DNA of 12,095 bases from NCBI GenBank assembly GCA_016764535.1, contig JAESRR010000200.1, positions 327-12,421 of the forward strand, read 5' to 3'. The stretch comes from Cohaesibacteraceae bacterium. Lineage in GTDB: Bacteria; Pseudomonadota; Alphaproteobacteria; Rhizobiales; Cohaesibacteraceae. The position numbers were made by a program, and so were the translations under genes. The notes beneath the pieces were generated by a model. That model did no database searches, was not told the DNA's origin, and saw only the letters and a list, made by a program, of their open reading frames with translations. Positions within the stretch are counted from its first letter, which is position 1. Every line of letters starts with the position of its first letter. Positions 5,767-12,095 of this stretch are shown here, in pieces.

Positions 5767-7821
5767 ATGACTGACAAATTACGAAACTCCGATAATCCAC
5801 TATTGCAGGAATGGACAACCCGATTTGCAATACCGCCGTTTAATCATATTGAAACAGAACATTTTAAAACAGCGTTTGATATTTCTCTTAATGCTCATCA
5901 TATCGAAATCAAAGACATTGCAGACAACCCGGAAACACCGGATTTTAATAACATTATCAAAGCTATGGAATTGTCCGGAGAGCCACTCCGCAAGGTCGCG
6001 TCAACATTCTATAATCTGTCCGGCTCCCATACCAACGAGGCATTGCAGGCGATTGAACGTGATATCGCGCCAAAAATGGCAGCCCATTCAAACAGCATTC
6101 TGCTCAATGAACAATTGTTTACTCGCGTCGATACACTCTTCAAGAGCACAAGTTCACTGGCATTGACGCCAGAACAGACACGTGTTCTTGAACGCACCCA
6201 CTCGCGGTTTGTTCGTGCCGGAGCAAATCTTGAAGGTACAAACAGAAAACGCGTTGCAGCCATAGCCGAAGAACTGGCAACCCTCGGAACCCGGTTTGCT
6301 CAAAATATGCTCGCTGATGAGAAATCATTCGAACTCATTCTTGAAAAACAGGACCTTGACGGGTTACCTGATTTCTTGATTGCGGCGGCATTGCAGGCTG
6401 GCAGTGATCGTGGGCATGAAAACAAATATGTCATTACTCTTTCACGGTCGAGTATTGAACCATTCCTGCAATTTTCCAGCCGCCGTGATTTAAGGGAAAA
6501 ATCATTCAAGGGATGGATTGCCCGTGGTGAGAATGGTGGTGAACATGACAATCGGCAACTTGTTGCACAAACCCTGAAGCTTCGGGAAGAACGGGCAAGG
6601 CTGCTTGGGTTCGAGAACTTTGCCGCCTTTAAAATCGACGATCAAATGGCGCGCACACCAGAAGCTGTTCGGGAACTTCTCATGGCTGCATGGGTTCCTG
6701 CCCGTGAGAAAGCATTGAAAGAAGCAGAAAAACTTCAGGAACTGGCGAGTTCCGAGGGAAACAATCAAAAAATTGCTGCATGGGACTGGCGATATTATTC
6801 TGAAAAAGTTCGCCGTGCAGAATTTGACATCGACGAAGCTGAAACAAAACCATATTTTCAACTCGATAAAATGATCGAAGCCGCCTTTGATGTTGCCGGG
6901 CGATTGTTTGGATTAACGTTTTCCGAAATCCACGACATACCCCTCTATCACGAGGACGCACGAATATTTGAAGTGAAGAATGCTGACGATGAACATGTCG
7001 GGCTTTTTCTCGGCGACTATTTCGCACGTGGTTCCAAACGTTCCGGTGCATGGATGAGTGCATTTCGCAGTCAACACAAGCTGGATGGTGAAATCCATCC
7101 GATAATCGTCAATGTCATGAATTTTTCAAAAGCCGGAAAAGGTGAAGCGTCTCTGCTAACTTTCGACGACGCACGCACCCTGTTCCATGAATTCGGTCAT
7201 GCGCTACATGGATTGTTGTCTGATGTGACCTATCCTTCAATTTCCGGGACATCGGTTGCCCGCGATTTTGTGGAACTACCATCGCAACTCTACGAGCACT
7301 GGTTATCCACTCCGGAAATTCTCGCCAAATATGCGCGCCACTATAAAACAGGAGAGGCCATCCCCAAAGCACTTCTTGACAGGCTCCTTGCCGCTCAAAA
7401 CTTCAATCAGGGCTTTCAGACCGTTGAATATGTATCAACTGCACTGATTGATCTTGAAGCTCATGTATTGAAGGACGCGGGGGAATTCGAGGCGAGCCAA
7501 TTTGAAAAAAATCTGCTTGGCGAGATTGGAATGCCCGATGCAATTGTCATGCGTCACCGGATTCCACACCTGGCCCACGCTTTTGCAGGTGACGGATATT
7601 CGGCTGGATACTATTCCTACATGTGGTCCGAGGTTATGGACGCTGATGCGTTTGTCGCGTTTGAAGAAACCGGTGATGTGTTCAATATCGATCTCGCTGC
7701 AAAATTAAAGCGGTTCATATATTCGGCCGGTGGACGTCAGGACCCGGCAGATGCATACAAAGCCTTCCGCGGGCGCATGCCAACAATGGATGCACTTCTC
7801 AAAAAACGCGGGCTGGCCTAA
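5767..7821 (+). CDS. M3-family zinc peptidase (peptidyl-dipeptidase Dcp / oligopeptidase A-like)
   Basis: A 684-residue protein, matching the roughly 680 residues of E. coli Dcp and PrlC. The N-terminal helical part begins NPLLQEWTTRFAIPPF; the catalytic part contains FHEFGHALHG with zinc ligands H474 and H478 and catalytic E475, and DFVELPSQ with the third ligand E503, exactly 25 residues after H478. The C-terminal GYSAGYYSYMWSEVMDAD block is also typical. Known for the family: cytosolic breakdown of short peptides. The KPYFQLDKMIEAAF block leans towards Dcp, but Dcp and PrlC cannot be separated by eye. The start is put at ATG 5767 (MTDKLRNSDNPLL); TTG 5722 and ATG 5725 in the same frame would add 14-15 residues unlike the family, although the ribosome binding site before 5767 is weak. 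The gene ends just before a strong hairpin. Confidence 0.93.
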   Translation: MTDKLRNSDNPLLQEWTTRFAIPPFNHIETEHFKTAFDISLNAHHIEIKDIADNPETPDFNNIIKAMELSGEPLRKVASTFYNLSGSHTNEALQAIERDIAPKMAAHSNSILLNEQLFTRVDTLFKSTSSLALTPEQTRVLERTHSRFVRAGANLEGTNRKRVAAIAEELATLGTRFAQNMLADEKSFELILEKQDLDGLPDFLIAAALQAGSDRGHENKYVITLSRSSIEPFLQFSSRRDLREKSFKGWIARGENGGEHDNRQLVAQTLKLREERARLLGFENFAAFKIDDQMARTPEAVRELLMAAWVPAREKALKEAEKLQELASSEGNNQKIAAWDWRYYSEKVRRAEFDIDEAETKPYFQLDKMIEAAFDVAGRLFGLTFSEIHDIPLYHEDARIFEVKNADDEHVGLFLGDYFARGSKRSGAWMSAFRSQHKLDGEIHPIIVNVMNFSKAGKGEASLLTFDDARTLFHEFGHALHGLLSDVTYPSISGTSVARDFVELPSQLYEHWLSTPEILAKYARHYKTGEAIPKALLDRLLAAQNFNQGFQTVEYVSTALIDLEAHVLKDAGEFEASQFEKNLLGEIGMPDAIVMRHRIPHLAHAFAGDGYSAGYYSYMWSEVMDADAFVAFEETGDVFNIDLAAKLKRFIYSAGGRQDPADAYKAFRGRMPTMDALLKKRGLA

Positions 7822-7823
7822 AA

Positions 7824-7858
7824 TTTGGGCGCGAATGGAAAATCCATTCGCGCCCAAA
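7824..7858. terminator. Perfect 15-bp hairpin between convergent genes
   Basis: TTTGGGCGCGAATGG (7824-7838) and CCATTCGCGCCCAAA (7844-7858) are perfect complements around a 5-nt loop. The hairpin starts 2 nt after the stop codon of the M3 peptidase gene and 26 nt beyond the stop of the convergent helicase gene. On the minus strand it is followed by TTTT within AAATTTTAG, a short T tract that fits intrinsic termination of helicase transcripts. On the plus strand no T tract follows, so there it may act as a 3'-end stabiliser or a weaker terminator. Confidence 0.8.
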
Positions 7859-7884
7859 CTCAATTCCAAATTTGATTTCGACTA

Positions 7885-9384
7885 TCAGGCAGAGGCACCG
7901 GCACCAGGTCTGGTGCGCCGTCTGTTACGATTTGCTCCACCCGGTTTTCCACCGCCACCTGCTGCAGGTCGGGATGGTCTTCCGGATTTGGCAGGCCCGG
8001 CTGATGCAGGGCGACCAGATGATCGACGATGAGACCGCTCTCCACCTTCGCCGGCATTTTCTCCGGCAACCTTAAAGCGATTTCCCGTACCGTTTCTTTT
8101 ACCCGGTGCTCCCGAGCCCGCGCCAGCCGAACGTTGTCCGGGACGCCCTTTACCGCGACCCTGACCATTTCGGGGTTTTTGACGATCTGGTTCGTCTTCA
8201 CCTTCTGCGTGAGCCGATGCATTCCAGGGAGAGCGCGCCACTGTCGGAGCAATTTCCGGAACTTCAATATCCTGATTGACGGCAATAGGTTTGCGGATCA
8301 ATCGTTCAATTGCGCGAAGCTTCTGATTTTCACCGTCATCACAAAGTGTGATTGCGATACCGGACGCTCCGTTACGGCCGGTACGACCGATACGATGCAC
8401 GTAACTTTCCGGTTCGTCAGGCAATTCATAATTGATGACATGGCTAACACCGGGAATATCAACTCCACGGGCAGCAACATCCGTCGCAACCAGGACTCTT
8501 ACTCTGCCTTCCTTGAAGCCACGAAGAGCCGATTGCCGGGCATTTTGTGATTTATTCCCGTGAATGACTGCAGCAGAAACACCATGGGCTTCAAGGTTTT
8601 GAAACACCCGGTTTGCACCGCGTTTGGTACGTGCAAACACAATTGCATTTCGTACGGCATCACCAGCAAGAATTTTTTCCAAAACCTTGCGTTTGGCACC
8701 TTTTTGGAGTCGTACCAACTGCTGGCTAACAGTTGCGACTGTGCTGCCATGACGCTCTGTTTCAACCCGTACAGGATCTTTCAAAAGAGCCGAAACAAGT
8801 TTTTCGATCTCTTTTGGCATGGTGGCCGAAAACAATGCAGTTTGTCTTTTGGGATGCAAAGCCTTGCAAATAAATTTTACGTCCGGAATGAAACCCATGT
8901 CGAGCATGCGATCTGCTTCATCCAGCACCAGCCATTTTGCATCACTCAAAATAGCATGTCCGGTCTGCATCAAATCACGCAAGCGACCTGGTGTGGAGAT
9001 ACAAATATCTGTCCCTCCCGCAAGAGACCTTATCTGCGGGTTTTTGGATACACCACCAAGCAAAAGTGTAGTCTTGATGTGAGATCCACGGGCAAAAAGT
9101 CGAATCTGCTCTTCTATCTGGCAAGCCAATTCTCGTGTTGGCGCTAAAATCAGAGCTTTCACATGTCTTGGCTTACGATCGGTGTCCTTGTTCAACATGG
9201 CAACAAGAGGCAATCCAAATGCTGCTGTTTTTCCTGAACCGGTCTCGGCCAAACCCAGGATATCCCGCCCGGCCAGTTGGTATGGGATGGTATCAGCCTG
9301 AATTGGTTTTGGTTTATCAAAACCGGCTTCTTTAAGTGCATTCAATACCGGACCCTCGAGGCCCAGTTCTGCAAAATTTTTCAT
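7885..9384 (-). CDS. rhlE: DEAD-box ATP-dependent RNA helicase, RhlE type
   Basis: A 499-residue cytosolic helicase. It starts MKNFAELGL and has the complete motif set: Q motif FDKPKPIQ (about 22-29), AETGSGKT (46-53), PTREL (82-86), TPGR (131-134), DEAD (155-158), SAT (186-188), ATDVAARGVDIPG (about 300-312) and HRIGRTGR (330-337). Known for the family: ATP-driven unwinding of RNA duplexes in ribosome assembly, mRNA decay and cold growth. After about residue 395 comes a basic, low-complexity tail of Gly, Arg, Pro, Ser and Asn with several RG/GR pairs, likely an RNA-binding disordered extension. The start at 9382-9384 is preferred over an in-frame ATG at 9408 because the family begins here; neither has a strong ribosome binding site (GGA lies 11 nt before 9384). 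It converges on the M3 peptidase gene. Confidence 0.93.
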   Translation of the reverse strand: MKNFAELGLEGPVLNALKEAGFDKPKPIQADTIPYQLAGRDILGLAETGSGKTAAFGLPLVAMLNKDTDRKPRHVKALILAPTRELACQIEEQIRLFARGSHIKTTLLLGGVSKNPQIRSLAGGTDICISTPGRLRDLMQTGHAILSDAKWLVLDEADRMLDMGFIPDVKFICKALHPKRQTALFSATMPKEIEKLVSALLKDPVRVETERHGSTVATVSQQLVRLQKGAKRKVLEKILAGDAVRNAIVFARTKRGANRVFQNLEAHGVSAAVIHGNKSQNARQSALRGFKEGRVRVLVATDVAARGVDIPGVSHVINYELPDEPESYVHRIGRTGRNGASGIAITLCDDGENQKLRAIERLIRKPIAVNQDIEVPEIAPTVARSPWNASAHAEGEDEPDRQKPRNGQGRGKGRPGQRSAGAGSGAPGKRNGTGNRFKVAGENAGEGGERSHRRSSGRPASAGPAKSGRPSRPAAGGGGKPGGANRNRRRTRPGAGASA

Positions 9385-9424
9385 ATAATGGATAATCCGC
9401 TGCACCATCTACAGGGTGCGCCAG

Positions 9425-9452
9425 GATTGGCCCTCGCGCATTGGGCACAATC
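9425..9452 (-). other. Imperfect hairpin in the probable 5' leader of the RhlE helicase gene
   Basis: GATTGGCCC (9425-9433) pairs with GGGC-A-CAATC (9443-9452), a 9-bp stem with one bulged base and a 9-nt loop. It lies about 40 bp upstream of the helicase start codon. If the weak -10-like TACAAT at 9524-9519 (minus strand) is used, the hairpin would be inside a leader of roughly 125 nt. Structured leaders are known for some cold-induced helicase genes; any regulatory role here is inference. The rest of the 9385-9669 gap shows only the bioY terminator. Confidence 0.3.
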
Positions 9453-9614
9453 AAATGTGGAAACACGTATTCGCGTGCGCGTCACAAAACCCGATTGGGT
9501 GATCGCTATGTGCAGTATATTGTATCGGTTTGCAAGAGATTATTGAAAACAACCTTACCAGCAATAATAATTCAGAATCAGAAAGCAAAATCGATTTTCG
9601 GAACAGGCATAGAA

Positions 9615-9645
9615 AAAGCCGCACTCCCAAAGAAAATGCGGCTTT
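9615..9645 (-). terminator. Intrinsic terminator of bioY
   Basis: AAAGCCGCA (9615-9623) and TGCGGCTTT (9637-9645) form a perfect 9-bp stem with a 13-nt loop. Read on the minus strand, the second arm runs into a five-T tract (GCGGCTTTTTCT). It lies 25 nt beyond the bioY stop codon, so it should end bioY transcription before the helicase leader. Confidence 0.82.
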
Positions 9646-9669
9646 CAAAATATCACAATTCGAGCCGGA

Positions 9670-10275
9670 TCAACCCTCTTTACGTTTGCCCAACAAAGCC
9701 CAGCCAAGAGTTACACCTGCAGCTGCCAAAGCAATTTTTGCGAGATCACCATAAATAAATGGTGCTGCACCAGCCGTAAAAACCTTATCAAAGTCACGCA
9801 GTGACGGGATCATGTATGCAAGCCAGGCCATACCCATGGCAAACACAACAACGTCAGCAACCAGCATTATACCGCCGATTTTAAAAACAGATTTTGACCA
9901 ACCCTTGTCTGAGAAATGACCAACGATGGCAGCAGCGACGAGAAAACCAAAAATGTAACCACCCGTTGGGCCGAACACAGCTGCAGGACCAAATCCAAAT
10001 TTAGCCAATACCGGCAGTCCAATCAATGCTTCACCAATATAAAGCGCTACCGTTGCTATCGCCAGATTTCGGCCATATGCAGCAGCAAGACCAAGAACTG
10101 CAAGTGTTTGCAAGGTCATTGGAACCGGAAAGAATGGAACAGTTACTTGCGCCGCGATGGCAATTAGCGCTGATCCAAGCAACGCAAGGACAACAAAAAT
10201 TGCAATTCGCATTTCCAGCGAACGGGTCGTGATGGTGGAAACCAGAGTTGCACCATTTGTGGCAAGCATAGCCAT
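9670..10275 (-). CDS. bioY: Biotin transporter substrate-binding component BioY
   Basis: A 201-residue, strongly hydrophobic inner-membrane protein with about six predicted helices. Family blocks are visible: VPFFPVPMTLQTLAVLGLAAAY (about 46-67), FGPAAVFGPTGGYIFGF (about 94-110) and IYGDLAKIALAA near the C-terminus. Known for the family: BioY is the S-component of the ECF-type biotin importer, working with the energising units BioM and BioN, or, in solitary cases, reported to support uptake by itself or with shared units. No bioM or bioN adjoins it here. The ATG at 10273-10275 has AAGGAG 6 nt upstream, a strong ribosome binding site. It is a single-gene unit with its own terminator and a candidate promoter. 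I looked for a BioR-type TTATCTATAA box upstream and found no convincing copy. Confidence 0.93.
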   Translation of the reverse strand: MAMLATNGATLVSTITTRSLEMRIAIFVVLALLGSALIAIAAQVTVPFFPVPMTLQTLAVLGLAAAYGRNLAIATVALYIGEALIGLPVLAKFGFGPAAVFGPTGGYIFGFLVAAAIVGHFSDKGWSKSVFKIGGIMLVADVVVFAMGMAWLAYMIPSLRDFDKVFTAGAAPFIYGDLAKIALAAAGVTLGWALLGKRKEG

Positions 10276-10311
10276 GCTTTTCTCCTTGTTTAAACGCCTG
10301 CTGTTTCCCCT

Positions 10312-10340
10312 GCTATAGAGTGGCTCAGCAATTATCTCAA
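10312..10340 (-). promoter_or_regulatory. Candidate sigma-70 promoter of bioY
   Basis: On the minus strand TTGAGA (10340-10335, five of six to consensus) and TATAGC (10317-10312, four of six) are exactly 17 bp apart. Transcription would begin near 10305, leaving a leader of about 30 nt with the AAGGAG ribosome binding site. The -35 overlaps TTATCT-like sequence on the plus strand, too weak to call a BioR operator. Confidence 0.5.
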
Positions 10341-10405
10341 GTATCGTTTAGTCCAGTTTTTTCCAGGACCGGTACTGACAAACATATTTACGAGCTGATC
10401 AGCGT

Positions 10406-11473
10406 TTACCGACAGATTGATTTTCCGGTTGAACCCAGATCATCCATGGCTTCCATCAAACGTGTTGCCATGCTTTTTTGAATTTCACGACCCCATTTAC
10501 GCGGATCATAAAATTTCTTCAACGGTGCACCGGTTTCCGGATGCATTTGATGAAAAAATGCTTCACGGTTTGCCTCAACATATTTGCCAATCCCGTTAGC
10601 ACAGGCAAACTGGGTGTCGGTATCAATGTTCATCTTGAACGCTCCGTAGGACACCGCTTCAGCAATTTTTGCTTTTTCGGAACCCGAACCGCCATGGAAT
10701 ACGAAATGCAAAGGGTTATGTCCAAGACCACAAATTTTTTCGACGTGTTTTTGTGACTGATCAAGGATTTCAGGACGCAAAACAACATTTCCAGGCTTGT
10801 AGACGCCGTGAACATTGCCAAAAGCTGCGGCAATTGTGAAATGTCCCAGCCCGTCAAGAGCCTTGTATGCAGTCAGTACTTCATCCGGCTGCGTATAGAG
10901 ATGAGAATTATCTGCACCTTCCACCAGATCTGAACCAACACCATCTTCTTCGCCGCCGGTTACACCGAGTTCAATCTCGATGCTCATGTCAATTTCATGG
11001 AGTTTTTTCAGGTAATCGGCACTTATTGAAATATTGTCTTCCAGCGTTTCTTCACTCAGATCCAGCATGTGTGAAGAAAACAACGGCGCGCCCGTTTCCT
11101 CAAAGTGCTTTTTGCCCGCTTCAATCAGGCCATCAATCCATGGCAATAATTTGCGATTGGCATGATCTGTGTGCAGAACAACACCTATTCCATAATCTGC
11201 AGCCATCATGTGCGCGTGACGGGCGGCTGAAACAGCCCCTTTGACTTTCACATCGATTGTGTCCGGCAATGATGAGCCACCATAATAGCGCGCTCCACCA
11301 TTGGACAGTTGAATTATTATATCGGATTTTGCATTTGCTGCTGCTTCAAGCGCTGCATTGAGGCTATTGATATCAGTCACATTGACTGCAGGCAGTGCGT
11401 ACCCGCCCGCTTTGCAAGCTTCCACGAGAGTTATATAATCTTTACCTGTGATAATACCTGGCTTCAATGCCAT
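10406..11473 (-). CDS. fbaA: Fructose-bisphosphate aldolase, class II (zinc-dependent)
   Basis: A 355-residue cytosolic enzyme (E. coli FbaA is 359). It starts MALKPGIITGKDY; the catalytic block VVLHTDHANRKLLPWIDG gives D103 and H104, IEIELGVTGGEEDGVG gives the metal-site glutamate near 168, FGNVHGVYKPGN gives H222, FHGGSGS gives H260, and NIDTDTQFA (about 282-290) is the phosphate-binding and substrate loop. All expected zinc ligands are present. Known for the family: reversible cleavage of fructose 1,6-bisphosphate to dihydroxyacetone phosphate and glyceraldehyde 3-phosphate in glycolysis and gluconeogenesis. The start at 11471-11473 is chosen over the longer open frame (to 11602) because GGAG lies 7 nt upstream and the family starts here; the extra 43 residues are unlike the family. 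It is divergent from the downstream hydrolase gene across 197 bp, in which I find no convincing promoter. No clear terminator follows the stop. Confidence 0.96.
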   Translation of the reverse strand: MALKPGIITGKDYITLVEACKAGGYALPAVNVTDINSLNAALEAAANAKSDIIIQLSNGGARYYGGSSLPDTIDVKVKGAVSAARHAHMMAADYGIGVVLHTDHANRKLLPWIDGLIEAGKKHFEETGAPLFSSHMLDLSEETLEDNISISADYLKKLHEIDMSIEIELGVTGGEEDGVGSDLVEGADNSHLYTQPDEVLTAYKALDGLGHFTIAAAFGNVHGVYKPGNVVLRPEILDQSQKHVEKICGLGHNPLHFVFHGGSGSEKAKIAEAVSYGAFKMNIDTDTQFACANGIGKYVEANREAFFHQMHPETGAPLKKFYDPRKWGREIQKSMATRLMEAMDDLGSTGKSICR

Positions 11474-11670
11474 TGCCGAGCTCCATAAATATGTCCGAGA
11501 TGGCAGGAACATGAGCCAAATGATAGAAAAAAGAAAGCCCTCAATCGCCAAAATTGTAAGTCTGCCTGTCACACGGTTTGCTTGCTCCGGGCTTTGTTCC
11601 ACCCAAAGGAAGTACTCGAAGCTAATCCGGATACAGGTTATGTTCTCTGAAATTACCAGGATTCATAGAT

Positions 11671-12095
11671 ATGGCTTTGACATTTAAACGAAATTTCGAT
11701 CCAGCATACGGTACCGCGGTCACAGTTGCAGATGGCGTACAGCGGCTTTGTTGCCCAAATCCCGGACCTTTCACCTGGCATGGAACCAACACTTATTTGA
11801 TTGGTGAACGCGACGTTGCCGTCCTCGATCCTGGGCCGAACAGCCCCCAACATATTGATGCGATTCTCTCTGCCCTGAATGGCCGCACTGTGAGCCATAT
11901 TGTCATATCACATACACACAGCGACCATTCCCCCGGCGCAGCTCTTTTAAAAGCAAAAACCGGCGCACCAATTATTGCCGAGGGTCCTCATCGTGCGGCA
12001 AGACCACTGCAACCAGGTGAAACAAACATGCTCGACGGAGCATGCGATTACGATCTGGAAATCAATCACAGGGTTGTCCACGGTGAAACCATTGA
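11671..12095 (+). CDS. Metallo-beta-lactamase-fold hydrolase, LACTB2-like, 3' end cut off by window edge
   Basis: The ATG at 11671, with AGGA 9 nt upstream, opens 141 codons that run off the window without a stop. Residues 30-45 read NPGPFTWHGTNTYLIG and 53-56 DPGP, the N-terminal signature of the LACTB2-like branch of the MBL fold; HTHSDHSPGA (81-90) is the HxHxDH metal-binding motif. Known for the fold: zinc-dependent hydrolysis of diverse esters, thioesters or nucleic acids; LACTB2 itself is an endoribonuclease. The substrate of this bacterial version cannot be told from the sequence, and the later metal ligands lie beyond the window. It is divergent from fbaA and shares its upstream region. 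Confidence 0.88.
   Translation, partial: MALTFKRNFDPAYGTAVTVADGVQRLCCPNPGPFTWHGTNTYLIGERDVAVLDPGPNSPQHIDAILSALNGRTVSHIVISHTHSDHSPGAALLKAKTGAPIIAEGPHRAARPLQPGETNMLDGACDYDLEINHRVVHGETI

Noticed and set aside
10335..10344. BioR-like operator (TTATCT start) upstream of bioY
   Set aside because: Only about the first half matches the TTATCTATAA consensus and the palindrome is not completed.
10394..10403. 10-bp palindrome GCTGATCAGC just after the fbaA stop as a terminator
   Set aside because: There is no room for a loop and no T tract follows; it is a simple self-complementary word.
11474..11602. 43-residue N-terminal extension of the class II aldolase
   Set aside because: The open frame continues upstream, but the family start and a GGAG ribosome binding site both mark 11473; the extension resembles a frame running through the upstream region.

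Overview
The window looks like ordinary chromosomal DNA from an alphaproteobacterium, probably of the Hyphomicrobiales (Rhizobiales) type. That placement rests on protein resemblance (RhlE-type helicase, stand-alone BioY, Dcp-type M3 peptidase, class II FbaA) and on the moderate-to-low GC look of the DNA; it is an inference and no marker gene here settles it. Coding density is high: ten protein genes and one tRNA are visible. No gap exceeds about 300 bases; the largest, 9385-9669, holds a leader region and a terminator. I see no insertion sequence, phage gene, CRISPR array, toxin-antitoxin pair or conjugation gene.

Layout. 1-1606 (minus) is the first 535 codons of a membrane-bound GGDEF-EAL cyclic-di-GMP protein whose end lies outside the window. 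1767-3023 (minus) is a GT1 glycosyltransferase of the sterol-glucosyltransferase/MGT type, followed upstream by a minus-strand tRNA-Gln(UUG) at 3105-3179. A plus-strand pair follows: a class II (L-fuculose-phosphate-like) aldolase (3360-4019) and ureidoglycolate lyase AllA (4059-4556). AllA converges on, and overlaps by 17 bp, a DUF2817 M14-like zinc hydrolase on the minus strand (4540-5607), which is divergent from a plus-strand M3 oligopeptidase/Dcp-like peptidase (5767-7821). A long perfect hairpin separates the peptidase from the convergent RhlE-type DEAD-box helicase (7885-9384, minus). Next on the minus strand come the biotin transporter component BioY (9670-10275), with a clear terminator and a plausible promoter, and class II fructose-bisphosphate aldolase (10406-11473). 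The window ends in the first part of a LACTB2-like metallo-beta-lactamase-fold hydrolase (11671 onward, plus).

Functionally this is a mosaic of short units rather than one pathway: second-messenger signalling, glycosylation of an unknown lipid or small-molecule acceptor, purine (ureide) nitrogen salvage, peptide breakdown, RNA remodelling, biotin uptake and central carbon metabolism. Only the aldolase and allA look like an operon. I did not find a previously undescribed multi-gene system. The points most worth a second look are the aldolase-allA pairing with a dyad upstream, the uncharacterised DUF2817 hydrolase beside a peptidase gene, the orphan glycosyltransferase, and possible leader structure upstream of rhlE.
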